Source: CAYQCH01 sp964415935
Lineage (GTDB): Bacteria; Patescibacteriota; Patescibacteriia; VMEV01; CAYQCH01
NCBI GenBank assembly: GCA_964415935.1
Contig: CAYQCH010000010.1
Location: forward strand, 1 to 35,257
Direction of reading: 5' to 3'
DNA: 35,257 nt
The translations under genes and the position numbers were made by a program. Below are positions 21,943 to 30,471 of the stretch, one piece after another. Every line of letters starts with the position of its first letter. Positions within the stretch are counted from its first letter, which is position 1. The notes under the pieces are model-generated. The model had not been told where the DNA came from and made no database searches. It saw only the letters and a list, made by a program, of their open reading frames with translations.

Positions 21943-23418
21943 ATGCCATCGTTGCTTTCCATTAATTTTAAACGCCAGTCTTGGCCCAAACCCTGGCTTT
22001 CCAGCGTGACTGCAGCCATGGTGGTGCTGACGCTGTGGGTTGTCAGCCTGCTCTGGGTGGGGTTTTCTTTGCCGCTGTATGCGCCGGTCATTTCGGTCAT
22101 TGCTTTGATTGTGTTTATCCGTCCCGCCGCCGGCTTGCCCGTCATCATTCTCGGCACCATGTGGTTTGAGCGCTGGTTTACCCTGCAGCCGATTGTGCTG
22201 GGCGACCAGATTTATAAACTGTACCCCCTGGACATGGTGATGTTCGCCACGGCCGCCGGTTTTTTGTTTCATCAGGCATTCGGCCACGAAAAGCGCCGTC
22301 TCCGCCTTTCAGCCATAGACGGCTGGCTCCTCGTATTTATCGCCTTGTGCGCGGCCTTCATGCTGTTCTCCATCACCAGCGCCAGCGCGGATACGGCTTT
22401 GGCCTTCAGCGCTTTTAAGAACTACGCGTTTTACGGCCTGCTGTTCTGGCTGGTGGCCGTAACGGTCCAGACGCGCGAAGATTTGCAGCTGGCGCTCAAG
22501 ACGCTTTTGGCCGGAGGGTTTGGCATTTTAGTGTTTGTGCTTATCGGCCTGGCGCGCGGCGAGGGTTTGTGGACGGAATACACGCCGCTTTCCACGGAAG
22601 GCGTGCGCTTGCTGGCTTTTCCGCATGCGTTTTACCTGAGCCTGGTGCTGGTCATCTCATTGGTGTTGCTGCTGTACCGCTTGCGGCCGGAGCGCGCATC
22701 GTTATTCATCATGTGGGCGCAGCTGGTCGGCGTTATCGGCTCGCTGATGCGCCATATCTGGATCAGCCTGGCCATGGTGGCGGCCTGCATCTGGCTGCTG
22801 GTACCGCCCACCAGCAAAAAGCACCTGGTGCGCTTCTTTGCCAAAAATGCCGCCGTGATTACCGTCCTGCTCGTCATGCTGGTCTTTATCATTACCGTGT
22901 TTCCTTTATCCGACCTGTCGCTGCGCATCCGAGATGTCAGCGATCCGCTTTATCTGCGCGCCCGTTCTTTGGTCCATAGCGCGGCGGACAGCAGCGCCCA
23001 GTGGCGCCTGTTTGCCTGGCGCGCCGCCCAGGAATCATTCCTCCAGCATCCGATTGTCGGCATCGGGTACGGACAGGAGCTGTCCATTGAATTTGATACC
23101 TACCGCCGCGTAGTCCCCATCCGCGAGCTGCACAATTCGTTGCTGGTGCTGATCGTGCAGATGGGAGTGGTTGGCATGTTTGTCTTTGGCGGCCTCATGT
23201 ATCAGGCGGTGGCCGCCATGTGGCGTTCCTGGCGCGGCAAGGGGCTGTTGTGGCCGTACCAGCTTGCCTTGTTTTCGGCCTGGTTGCTGTTCTTGTTTGC
23301 TGCGTTATGGCAGCCGTATTTTGAAACGAATCTTACCGGCATTTTTTTCTGGATCCTGCTCGGCCTTTTGGTCATGTCATGGAAGCTGGATGATGACCAG
23401 CCGCATCTGCGCGTATGA
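21943..23418 (+). CDS. O-antigen ligase/polymerase (WaaL/Wzy)-family membrane protein
   Basis: A 491-residue protein with about 10-12 TM helices (VTAAMVVLTLWVVSLLWVGF, PVISVIALIVFIRPAAGLPVIIL, MVMFATAAGFLFH, and so on). A large outer loop near residues 325-395 carries the family block FAWRAAQESFLQHPIVGIGYGQ ... VPIRELHNSLLVLIVQMGVVGMF (the conserved HN). Wzy/WaaL proteins polymerise lipid-linked repeat units or transfer polysaccharide to an acceptor on the outer side of the membrane. The GT4 gene downstream overlaps by 4 nt (ATGA), indicating translational coupling. With Wzz at 14432 this suggests a surface polysaccharide pathway. Confidence 0.85.
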   Translation: MPSLLSINFKRQSWPKPWLSSVTAAMVVLTLWVVSLLWVGFSLPLYAPVISVIALIVFIRPAAGLPVIILGTMWFERWFTLQPIVLGDQIYKLYPLDMVMFATAAGFLFHQAFGHEKRRLRLSAIDGWLLVFIALCAAFMLFSITSASADTALAFSAFKNYAFYGLLFWLVAVTVQTREDLQLALKTLLAGGFGILVFVLIGLARGEGLWTEYTPLSTEGVRLLAFPHAFYLSLVLVISLVLLLYRLRPERASLFIMWAQLVGVIGSLMRHIWISLAMVAACIWLLVPPTSKKHLVRFFAKNAAVITVLLVMLVFIITVFPLSDLSLRIRDVSDPLYLRARSLVHSAADSSAQWRLFAWRAAQESFLQHPIVGIGYGQELSIEFDTYRRVVPIRELHNSLLVLIVQMGVVGMFVFGGLMYQAVAAMWRSWRGKGLLWPYQLALFSAWLLFLFAALWQPYFETNLTGIFFWILLGLLVMSWKLDDDQPHLRV

Positions 23419-24638
23419 ACATATTAAACGTCAACAAATTTTACTACCTGCGAGGCGGGGCGGAGCGTTATTATTTCGCCCTGGCCAAAATGCTGGAAGC
23501 CAACGGCCATGACGTCATCCCTTTCAGCATGCAGGACGAGCGCAACTTCCCTTCGTCGTTCAGCAAATACTTCGTCAGCAATCTGGAGCTGGGCAAGCCC
23601 GGGTTGAAAATGGCCAGGCAGGTGGGACGCACGTTTTGGTCCCTGGAGACGCGCCGCAAACTGTCGCAGCTGCTCGGCGACGTGCGTATTGACCTGGCGC
23701 ATCTGCATCTCATCTACCATCACATGTCTCCGTCCATGCTGCCGTTGTTAAAAGAGCGGGGCATTCCTACGGTCATGACTCTGCACGACTACAAGATTAT
23801 TTGTCCCAACTATTTGCTGTACACGGAGGGCTTGCCATGCGAGCGCTGCAAAGGGCATCGATATTACAATGCCGTGTTGCATCGCTGCTTGAAGAATTCG
23901 GCGGCTGTCAGCGCGGTGGCGGCGGCGGAGGTTGCGGCGCATAAACTGCTGGGCGTATACGAAAAGGATATTGATGTGCTCATCGCGCCGTCGCAGTTCG
24001 TGAAGCAGGAGTTTGTGAAATTTGGCCAGGACGCCGGCCGCATTGTCGTCATCCCACATTTTGTGGATCCTGCCTTTTTGCAGCCGGTCAAAGCCGGGCA
24101 GCCACAGGAGCCGTATATGCTGTATTTTGGCCGCTTGTCTTCTGAGAAAGGGATTGACAAGCTGCTGGAAACGCTTTACATTTACAAGCCCAAAATGAAG
24201 CTGAAAATCGCGGGTTCGGGTCCTCTGCAGGCATGGATCGAGCAGTACATCCGGGCGCGCGGCCTCAGCCAGCAGGTAGAGTTACTGGGCCATTTACAAA
24301 CAGATGCATTGCGTCGCATCATCGCGCAGGCAAGCCTGACGGTGGTGCCGTCGCGCGTGTACGAGACATTCGGTTTTTCCGCGTTGGAGTCCATCGCCCT
24401 GGGTACGCCGGTTGTCGCCTTTGCCATGGGCGGCCTTTCGGAGATCGTAACGCCGGACGTGGGACGCCTTGTGCCGCTTGATGATCGTTCCGGACTTGCC
24501 GCTGCCCTGGAAGAAGTTTCGTCCTGGGACAAAGCGGCCGTGGCAGAAGCCTGCCGCCAGCTGGTTCAGGAGCGGTACACCCCGCAGCGGCATATGGACG
24601 CGCTGCAAACCGTATACAGCCACGTGCGCAAACAGTAA
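23415..24638 (+). CDS. GT4-family glycosyltransferase
   Basis: A 407-residue GT-B enzyme. The N-terminus is MNILNVNKFYYLRGGAERYYFALAKMLEANGHDV with the acceptor Gly loop. The middle has VMTLHDYKIICPNYLL and a Cys pair CERCKGHRYYNAVLHRC that may bind metal. The C-terminal donor domain has YMLYFGRLSSEKGID, KLKIAGSGPL, VELLGHLQTDALRRIIAQASLTVVPSRVYETFGFSALESIALGTPVVA (E-x7-E) and GRLVPLDD. The ATG overlaps the upstream stop by 4 nt, so it is translationally coupled to the ligase-like gene. It probably adds a sugar to the polysaccharide repeat unit; donor and acceptor are unknown. Confidence 0.88.
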   Translation: MNILNVNKFYYLRGGAERYYFALAKMLEANGHDVIPFSMQDERNFPSSFSKYFVSNLELGKPGLKMARQVGRTFWSLETRRKLSQLLGDVRIDLAHLHLIYHHMSPSMLPLLKERGIPTVMTLHDYKIICPNYLLYTEGLPCERCKGHRYYNAVLHRCLKNSAAVSAVAAAEVAAHKLLGVYEKDIDVLIAPSQFVKQEFVKFGQDAGRIVVIPHFVDPAFLQPVKAGQPQEPYMLYFGRLSSEKGIDKLLETLYIYKPKMKLKIAGSGPLQAWIEQYIRARGLSQQVELLGHLQTDALRRIIAQASLTVVPSRVYETFGFSALESIALGTPVVAFAMGGLSEIVTPDVGRLVPLDDRSGLAAALEEVSSWDKAAVAEACRQLVQERYTPQRHMDALQTVYSHVRKQ

Positions 24639-24648
24639 GGACATTCAC

Positions 24649-26703
24649 ATGCGAACATATGTGTATGCCATGGGAATTTTTTGCCTGCTTGCCGTTGTTG
24701 CGGCAAGCGTTTTGTCATGGCCGCAGCCATCCGAAGCCTTTAGCACCAACCATGACTACCCGCGCATCGTCGCCTGGCAGTTAAACGCCAACAAAACGCC
24801 GGTCAGCGAGCTGGCCAAGTACGACGTCGTTATTTTGGACATGAATGCGCAGAACACCAATCCCGACCTGCACAGCCGTTTGCGCCAGCTCAATCCCAAC
24901 ATTGTCATTTTGGCGTATACGTCCCCCATTGAATATCCCAAAGACGCGCGGTTGTCCCAAATCGAGCCCAGCGGCCGGGGGCTGTGGCATGACCTGGGCG
25001 TGGGCCTGCAAAATGAGTGGTACCTTAAAACGTGGCAGGGCGAGCCGTTCAGCATCTGGGAAGGAAATTTCGTCCTGAATCTGGACCGCCGTGCCGCCAA
25101 CGGCCGCACGTACGCCCAGCATCTGGGTGATTTTTTAACGGATCGGGTGCTGGCAACGGGGAAGTGGGACGGCATTTTGTTTGATACGGTGCATGACGGC
25201 ATCAGCGGGTTTAACGAAAACATCGACATCAATGGCGATGCCCGCAAGGACAGCCGTGAGTTCATTGATCAGCGCTGGCGCGCCGGCATGACCGCGTTGC
25301 TGCAACGCTTGCGCGACCGCAACGGCAATCGCTATCTCATTATTACGAACGGCGATGGCCGTTACAGCGAGCTTAATAACGGTCGCATGTTTGAAAGCTT
25401 TCCCGAATTTTATGAGGGCGGCTGGACAGGTTCCGTGCAACGGTACTTTGACACCGAACGCGCCGGACGGACGCCGCGGTTTAACATTGTGAACACGGAT
25501 ACCGACAATACTGGCAATTTCCAGGACTATGATGCCATGCGCTACGGCCTGACCAGCACATTATTGGCCAATGGATACTTTAACCATGACTATGGCACGT
25601 CGGATCGCTCTTTTACCCCGTATTACGACGAGTACGAAGTGTCGCTGGGGCGGCCGTCCGGCGCGTCGTATAACGTGCTGGAGCCCACCGCCGCAGCAAC
25701 CAACACGGGCTTGTGGCGCCGTGATTTTGAACGCGGGCTGACGCTGGTCAATTCCAGCAATCAGACGCGCACGTACACGCTGCCGGGCAATTATGAAAAA
25801 CTGCGCGGTCGCCAGGATCCGTACGTAAACAACGGCTCCACCGTCAATCGCGTGACCATCCCGCCTCTGGACGGCCTGGTCCTGTTGCGCGCGCTGCAGG
25901 AAGTTATTGGCGGCGTGTATTCCAATGGCGCCTACGCCCGCGTGTTTTCCAATGACGGCCGCGTGGCGCGTTCCGCGTTTTTCGCCTTTGACCAGCGGTT
26001 TACGGGCAGCCAGTACATCGCCAAGGCCGACCTGGACAAGGACGGCCGTATTGAAACGCTGGCCGCCGACGCTTCCAGCATCACCGTGTATGGCGACAAC
26101 GGACAGGTACAAAGCCGCTTTTTCCCGTATACGGCCAGCTACCGCAGCGGCGTGACCTTTGCTCTGGGCGACCTGGACGGCAACGGCACGCTGGAGATTG
26201 TGACGGGAACGCGGCAGGGCGGCGGGCCGCATGTGCGCGTGTTTGCCGCCAACGGCCGGCTGCTGAACGGCGGGTTCTTTGCCTATGCCACGAACTTTCG
26301 CGGCGGGGTGAACGTGGCCGTGGGGGATGTGAACGGAGACGGCAGAGCGGAAATCATTACGGGCGCGGGCGTCGGTGGCGGGCCGCATGTACGTATGTTC
26401 GACAATAACGGCCGCCTCATGAATGACGGATTTTTTGCCTATAATGCATCCTTTCGCGGCGGGGTGAACGTGGCCGCCGGAGACACGGACGGCGACGGAG
26501 ACGCCGAAATCATCACGGGAGCGGGACCGACCGGCGGTCCGCATGTAAAGATCTGGAACAGCCAGGGCCGCCTGCAGACGGAGTTCTTCGCGTTTTCCGC
26601 GCGCAGTTCAGCCGGCGTTTTTGTAGCGGCTATGGACACCGACGGCGACCGCCGCACGGAAATCATTACCCTGACGACGGACTTTACCTTGTTTAATCAG
26701 TAA
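24649..26703 (+). CDS. Secreted GHL15-like glycoside hydrolase with FG-GAP-type repeats
   Basis: A 684-residue protein from ATG 24649 (aagga 7 nt upstream; a longer frame overlaps the GT4 gene). Signal peptide: YAMGIFCLLAVVAASVLSWPQPSEAF. Residues about 35-400 look like the putative glycosyl hydrolase family GHL15, a TIM-barrel-like domain: VVILDMNAQN, NIVILAYTSPIEY, WDGILFDTVHD (candidate catalytic Asp), YLIITNGDGRY and GRMFESFPEFYEGG. About 420-680 holds four to five FG-GAP/VCBS-like repeats with calcium-binding D-x-[DN]-G-D/N-G acidic loops and ITGxGxGGGPHV. This repeat type is frequent in CPR surface proteins. It probably acts on, or attaches to, extracellular polysaccharide. It is 10 nt after the GT4 gene. 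Confidence 0.8.
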   Translation: MRTYVYAMGIFCLLAVVAASVLSWPQPSEAFSTNHDYPRIVAWQLNANKTPVSELAKYDVVILDMNAQNTNPDLHSRLRQLNPNIVILAYTSPIEYPKDARLSQIEPSGRGLWHDLGVGLQNEWYLKTWQGEPFSIWEGNFVLNLDRRAANGRTYAQHLGDFLTDRVLATGKWDGILFDTVHDGISGFNENIDINGDARKDSREFIDQRWRAGMTALLQRLRDRNGNRYLIITNGDGRYSELNNGRMFESFPEFYEGGWTGSVQRYFDTERAGRTPRFNIVNTDTDNTGNFQDYDAMRYGLTSTLLANGYFNHDYGTSDRSFTPYYDEYEVSLGRPSGASYNVLEPTAAATNTGLWRRDFERGLTLVNSSNQTRTYTLPGNYEKLRGRQDPYVNNGSTVNRVTIPPLDGLVLLRALQEVIGGVYSNGAYARVFSNDGRVARSAFFAFDQRFTGSQYIAKADLDKDGRIETLAADASSITVYGDNGQVQSRFFPYTASYRSGVTFALGDLDGNGTLEIVTGTRQGGGPHVRVFAANGRLLNGGFFAYATNFRGGVNVAVGDVNGDGRAEIITGAGVGGGPHVRMFDNNGRLMNDGFFAYNASFRGGVNVAAGDTDGDGDAEIITGAGPTGGPHVKIWNSQGRLQTEFFAFSARSSAGVFVAAMDTDGDRRTEIITLTTDFTLFNQ

Positions 26704-26736
26704 AGCGGCAGTAGACTTTTATTGTAATACAGCCAT

Positions 26737-28551
26737 ATGACAGCCAAACGACGCGTGCAAAAATTCGGGATGACGCAGGGCCAGAACCTGCTTGAACAGT
26801 GCCGGCAATTGCCGGGGCGGTTTCGAAGCGTCTGTGAAGACGCCGCGCGCCAGCGGTATGCCCGTCACTATCATCCGTCCAACCCGTTTCGCCGCCGGCA
26901 CATGGTGGTGGACATGACGCTGGCATTGGGGCTGGTGTTTTCCCTGGCAGCTGTCGCCTTTATCACGTTTGTGTACCAGCGCACCGTGCAGCACCAGCAA
27001 ATTGAGGTAACTGTGCGAGCCGAACCGCAAAGCGTGTCCAGCGGCGACACGGTGGAAGTGAACCTGGTAGTGCGCAACAACGGCCGTCGGGACATGACCA
27101 ATGCCTACCTGCGCGTGCCGGCCGCGTCCGGATTTATGCTTTCGCAGACCGTGCCGGCCATGGATGAACACGGCCGCATCACGCTTGGCACCATCGGCGG
27201 GAATGATGACAGCGAAGTGACGGCGCGCGGCGTCGTCATCGGCGAAGTCGGTTCTGCCGCTCGGTTCAACGCTATGCTCCATTATCGCCTCAACGGCCTG
27301 GGAGAAGAGGAAGAGAAAGTCATTTCCGAATCGATTTTCATTAACGGATCCCATTTGTCCGTGGACGTAGAGCTGCCCGAATCCCTGGCGCTGCAAAAAG
27401 CGTTTCCGTTTGCCATTTCCGTACGGAACAGCTCCGCGAATACGAACTTTTCCAACGTGCTGCTGGTGGTCAGCCTGCCGCCGGGATGGCAGACCCTGGA
27501 ATCCAGCCAGGCATTAGACCCGGCCTTGGGTCAATGGACGCTGGACAGCGTCGGCAGTTTGCAGGCCGTCCGTATTGAAGGCCGCGCCCAGCTGTTGGAG
27601 CCTCTTGATGGCGACGCCCGACTGGCGGCCAAAGTGTATGCCGCCCCGTTCGGCTCGCCGTATTTGCAGGATGAAGCGCAGGTGAGCGTGTCGGTGTACG
27701 CGCCGAACGTCGCTGTGCGGCTGCGCGCCGTGCCGCCAGCGTTGCGCCTGGGCGAAGCCGCGCAAGCCACGGTGGAAGTAACCAACCGCGAGCTATTTGA
27801 TTTGCGCGAGGCCCGGCTGCATCTGCATGTCGATGACACGCTGCTGGACGCCGCCGCCTATGATGCTGGCACATGGCATGACGGGTACTTTGATTTTGCG
27901 CTCGGAGAAGTGGCCGAGGGACAGACCGTCTTGCTCAATGTCCCGCTGCTGGTTCGGTCTTCAATAAACCTGGAGCAGGCATTTGGCGTCAATGCCGTGG
28001 GGCTGCCCTGGCTGGCGGAATTGCATTACGCCAACGAAGAAGGCCAGATGGTTACGGTTCCGCTGGAAGAGCGGCTGATTCCGTTTGAATCCGATTTGTC
28101 GGTTTCTGCCGTGGCGCGGTATGGCTCGGCCGAACAAGAAACCATCGGAACCGGCCCCTGGCCGCCGCAAGCGGGAGAGCGCACAACGGTATGGCTCTTT
28201 TTACAGCCGCGCAACCAGCTGAACACTGTGTCCGATGCCGTGCTGACGGCGCGCTTGCCGGAAGGAGTAACGCCAACCGGTCGGCAAAGCGTGACGGCCG
28301 GCCAGGCAGCGGTCGTGGGAGCGGATGGTCGGCTGACCTGGCGCATCGGCACCTTGCCGGATTACAAGACGGCGTTTGAAGGAAGCTCAGCCAGCGCGGC
28401 CATTGAAGTGGAATTCGTGCCGGCGAATGATGATACGGCCGCGCTGCCTTTACTGCGCGAGATTGCGCTGACCGGCCGCGACACCGTCGCCAGTGTCCTG
28501 TTGCAGGCAAGCGCGCCTGACATCGACGTGACGCACGTCCTGACAAAGTAG
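26737..28551 (+). CDS. Membrane-anchored surface protein with DUF11-like beta repeats
   Basis: A 604-residue protein. It has a basic cytoplasmic N-terminus (about 1-58), one TM segment (MVVDMTLALGLVFSLAAVAFITFVY, about 56-80) and an extracellular chain of beta-sandwich modules with the DUF11/CARDB-like pattern: VTVRAEPQSVSSGDTVEVNLVVRNNGRRDMTNAYLRVPAASGF, AFPFAISVRNSSANTNFSNVLLVVSLPPGW, LRLGEAAQATVEVTNRELFDLREARLHLHV and ERTTVWLFLQPRNQLNTVSDAVLTARLPEGV. It is probably a cell-surface structural protein. No enzymatic motif is seen. A Shine-Dalgarno is absent; it lies 33 nt after the GHL15 gene and may share its transcript. Confidence 0.75.
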   Translation: MTAKRRVQKFGMTQGQNLLEQCRQLPGRFRSVCEDAARQRYARHYHPSNPFRRRHMVVDMTLALGLVFSLAAVAFITFVYQRTVQHQQIEVTVRAEPQSVSSGDTVEVNLVVRNNGRRDMTNAYLRVPAASGFMLSQTVPAMDEHGRITLGTIGGNDDSEVTARGVVIGEVGSAARFNAMLHYRLNGLGEEEEKVISESIFINGSHLSVDVELPESLALQKAFPFAISVRNSSANTNFSNVLLVVSLPPGWQTLESSQALDPALGQWTLDSVGSLQAVRIEGRAQLLEPLDGDARLAAKVYAAPFGSPYLQDEAQVSVSVYAPNVAVRLRAVPPALRLGEAAQATVEVTNRELFDLREARLHLHVDDTLLDAAAYDAGTWHDGYFDFALGEVAEGQTVLLNVPLLVRSSINLEQAFGVNAVGLPWLAELHYANEEGQMVTVPLEERLIPFESDLSVSAVARYGSAEQETIGTGPWPPQAGERTTVWLFLQPRNQLNTVSDAVLTARLPEGVTPTGRQSVTAGQAAVVGADGRLTWRIGTLPDYKTAFEGSSASAAIEVEFVPANDDTAALPLLREIALTGRDTVASVLLQASAPDIDVTHVLTK

Positions 28552-28566
28552 GTCCAGGCGGACAGG

Positions 28567-28597
28567 CCCTCGCCGTATACACCGGCGAGGGTTTTTT
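28567..28597 (+). terminator. Intrinsic terminator after the 26737 gene
   Basis: A 9-bp stem ccctcgccg (28567-28575) / cggcgaggg (28583-28591), then tttttt. Confidence 0.9.
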
Positions 28598-28605
28598 GAT
28601 ACAAT
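28597..28605 (+). promoter_or_regulatory. Extended -10 promoter fused to the preceding terminator
   Basis: TGaTACAAT (28597-28605) starts in the last T of the U-tract. The leader to the ATG at 28624 is about 12 nt. Confidence 0.55.
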
Positions 28606-28623
28606 AGAAACGGAAAAAACAAT

Positions 28624-28947
28624 ATGAAAACACAAAAACATTCCGATCTCGACCGTTTGTTTGCCGCCATGTCGTATGTCTGGGTGCTGTTCGCTATCCC
28701 ATACACGCTTGGATACAAAAAGCCGTTTGTCTTCCGCCACGCCCAGAACGGCCTGGCGCTTTTTATTTTCGAACTGCTGCTCATGGCCGTGGGTTTGGTG
28801 CCGTTTATCGGCTGGGCGGCCGCTTTTGTGGGCTGGGTATTCGTCTGCGTCTGCGCGGTCTTGGGTATCGGGCATGCCATTGCCGGCCAGGCCTGGAAAC
28901 TCCCGTTGTTGGACCGCTACATGCATGAGCCGCGCCGCCGCCGCTAA
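28624..28947 (+). CDS. Small membrane protein, DUF4870/Tic20-like
   Basis: A 107-residue protein with three hydrophobic segments (LFAAMSYVWVLFAIPYTLGY, GLALFIFELLLMAVGLVPFIGW, AAFVGWVFVCVCAVLGIGHAI). It carries the family-like motif YVWVLFAIPY...KPFVFRHAQNGLALFIFE, where a 'H-A-x-Q/N-G' segment precedes the second helix. The function of this family is unknown. The tail is basic (HEPRRRR). pyk starts 6 nt after the stop, so the two are cotranscribed. Confidence 0.7.
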   Translation: MKTQKHSDLDRLFAAMSYVWVLFAIPYTLGYKKPFVFRHAQNGLALFIFELLLMAVGLVPFIGWAAAFVGWVFVCVCAVLGIGHAIAGQAWKLPLLDRYMHEPRRRR

Positions 28948-28953
28948 TCGCGT

Positions 28954-30405
28954 ATGAAGCATTTGACCCGCACCAAAATCGTGGCCACCATCGGCCCTGT
29001 CACCGCATCCGTCCCCATGCTGGAAAAGATGATTGCCGGCGGCATGCGTGTGGCACGCCTCAATTTTTCCCATGGCGATTATGACAGCCATGCCAAGCTG
29101 GTGAAAAATATTCGCACGGCCAGCCGCAATACCGGCGTGGAGGTTGCCATTTTGCAGGACTTGCAAGGGCCCCGCATCCGCGTGGGCACGCTGCCCAACG
29201 AAGGCGTGGCCGTGACCAGGTCTTCCGCCGTGGCCTTGATCCCCGAGCGCAAAAACCGCCTGGCCGAGCGCGGGCATATCACCATCCCCATCCAATACGA
29301 GCAGCTCTACCGCGACGTGCGCCGCGGCACGGTCATCTTAATCGAAGACGGCACCATCCAGCTGAAGGTGCAGGCCGTCCGCCAGGAGACCATTTATTGC
29401 AAGGTGCTGGTTCCCGGCACCATCAAGACGCATAAGGGCATCAATGTGCCGGGCGTGACGCTGAACGTGGATGTCATCACTGACAAAGACAAGTCTGACA
29501 TTGCTTTTGGCCAGAAACAGGAAGTGGACTATGTCGCCCTCTCGTTTGTCCGTGAAGGAAAAGACATCAAGCGCGTGCATGATTTGATAAAGAAGCACCA
29601 AAAGCGCGGGGTCAGCGTTGCCACCAAAGTCATTGCCAAAATCGAGCGGCGCGAGGCTTTGGAGAACCTTGATGAGATTTTATCCGTAGCCGACGGGCTT
29701 ATGGTTGCGCGCGGTGATTTGGGTTTGGAAATTCCCGCCCAGGAAGTGCCGCTCTGGCAGAAGGACATGATCCAGCGCTGCCTGGCCGCCGCCAAACCCG
29801 TCATCGTGGCCACGCAGATGCTGGATTCCATGATCCGCAATCCGCAGCCGACGCGCGCCGAAGTCTCTGACGTGGCCAATGCCGTCATCGATCATACGGA
29901 CGGCATCATGTTGTCCGGCGAGTCCGCAACGGGGAAGTATCCTCTGGAAGCCGTGCACATGATGACAAAGATTGCCGCCGTTACCGAAGCATCGGGTTTT
30001 GATAACATGCTGTGCGGGCCGTTTGATATCCACGATCGACGCACGGCCATGGCTCTGGCTGTCTGCGAGATGTCCAAGCACATCAATGCCAAGGCCGTGA
30101 TCATTGCCACGCGGCTGGGGCAGGGGGTACGGGCCATTTCCCGCCACCGCCCAGAGCTGCCTATTGTGGCGCTGACGCCGGAAAAGAAAACCGTGCGGCA
30201 GCTGGCCTTGTCATGGGGCGTGCTGGCCAAGATCGTCCCGGCCAGGGCGGATTTCAAGAGCATCATCCAGGCCGGCGTGAAGGTGCTTAAAGACGAGGGG
30301 GTTGCGGGCAAGGGCGACATGATTGTGGTTGTCGGTGCCCATCCGTTCCAGGACATCCAGGAAACAAATACGCTGCGTTTGATCAAGATCGGCGAGCCGT
30401 ACTAA
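28954..30405 (+). CDS. pyk: Pyruvate kinase
   Basis: A 483-residue glycolytic enzyme converting phosphoenolpyruvate and ADP to pyruvate and ATP. The N-terminus is RTKIVATIGPVT ... RVARLNFSHGDYDSH (substrate and K+ site residues R/N/S). The barrel has AILQDLQGPRIRVG, the catalytic Lys in IAKIERREALENLDEI, the metal/PEP block VADGLMVARGDLGLEIPAQEVPLWQK, KPVIVATQMLDSMIRNPQPTRAEVSDVANAV and DGIMLSGESATGKYP. A C-terminal allosteric domain is present (AKAVIIATRLGQGVRAISRHRPELPIVALTP). Length is typical. Glycolysis is a usual energy route in fermentative CPR. There is no strong Shine-Dalgarno; it follows the 28624 gene by 6 nt. Confidence 0.95.
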   Translation: MKHLTRTKIVATIGPVTASVPMLEKMIAGGMRVARLNFSHGDYDSHAKLVKNIRTASRNTGVEVAILQDLQGPRIRVGTLPNEGVAVTRSSAVALIPERKNRLAERGHITIPIQYEQLYRDVRRGTVILIEDGTIQLKVQAVRQETIYCKVLVPGTIKTHKGINVPGVTLNVDVITDKDKSDIAFGQKQEVDYVALSFVREGKDIKRVHDLIKKHQKRGVSVATKVIAKIERREALENLDEILSVADGLMVARGDLGLEIPAQEVPLWQKDMIQRCLAAAKPVIVATQMLDSMIRNPQPTRAEVSDVANAVIDHTDGIMLSGESATGKYPLEAVHMMTKIAAVTEASGFDNMLCGPFDIHDRRTAMALAVCEMSKHINAKAVIIATRLGQGVRAISRHRPELPIVALTPEKKTVRQLALSWGVLAKIVPARADFKSIIQAGVKVLKDEGVAGKGDMIVVVGAHPFQDIQETNTLRLIKIGEPY

Positions 30406-30430
30406 AGCAGTCGCATCAACAGTAAACAAA

Positions 30431-30460
30431 ATACCCTCCGCATGCGCGGAGGGTATTTTT
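30431..30460. terminator. Bidirectional intrinsic terminator between pyk and M23
   Basis: A perfect 11-bp stem ataccctccgc (30431-30441) / gcggagggtat (30446-30456), A-rich before and T-rich after, serving both convergent genes. Confidence 0.9.
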
Positions 30461-30471
30461 CGTTGAGGCGC

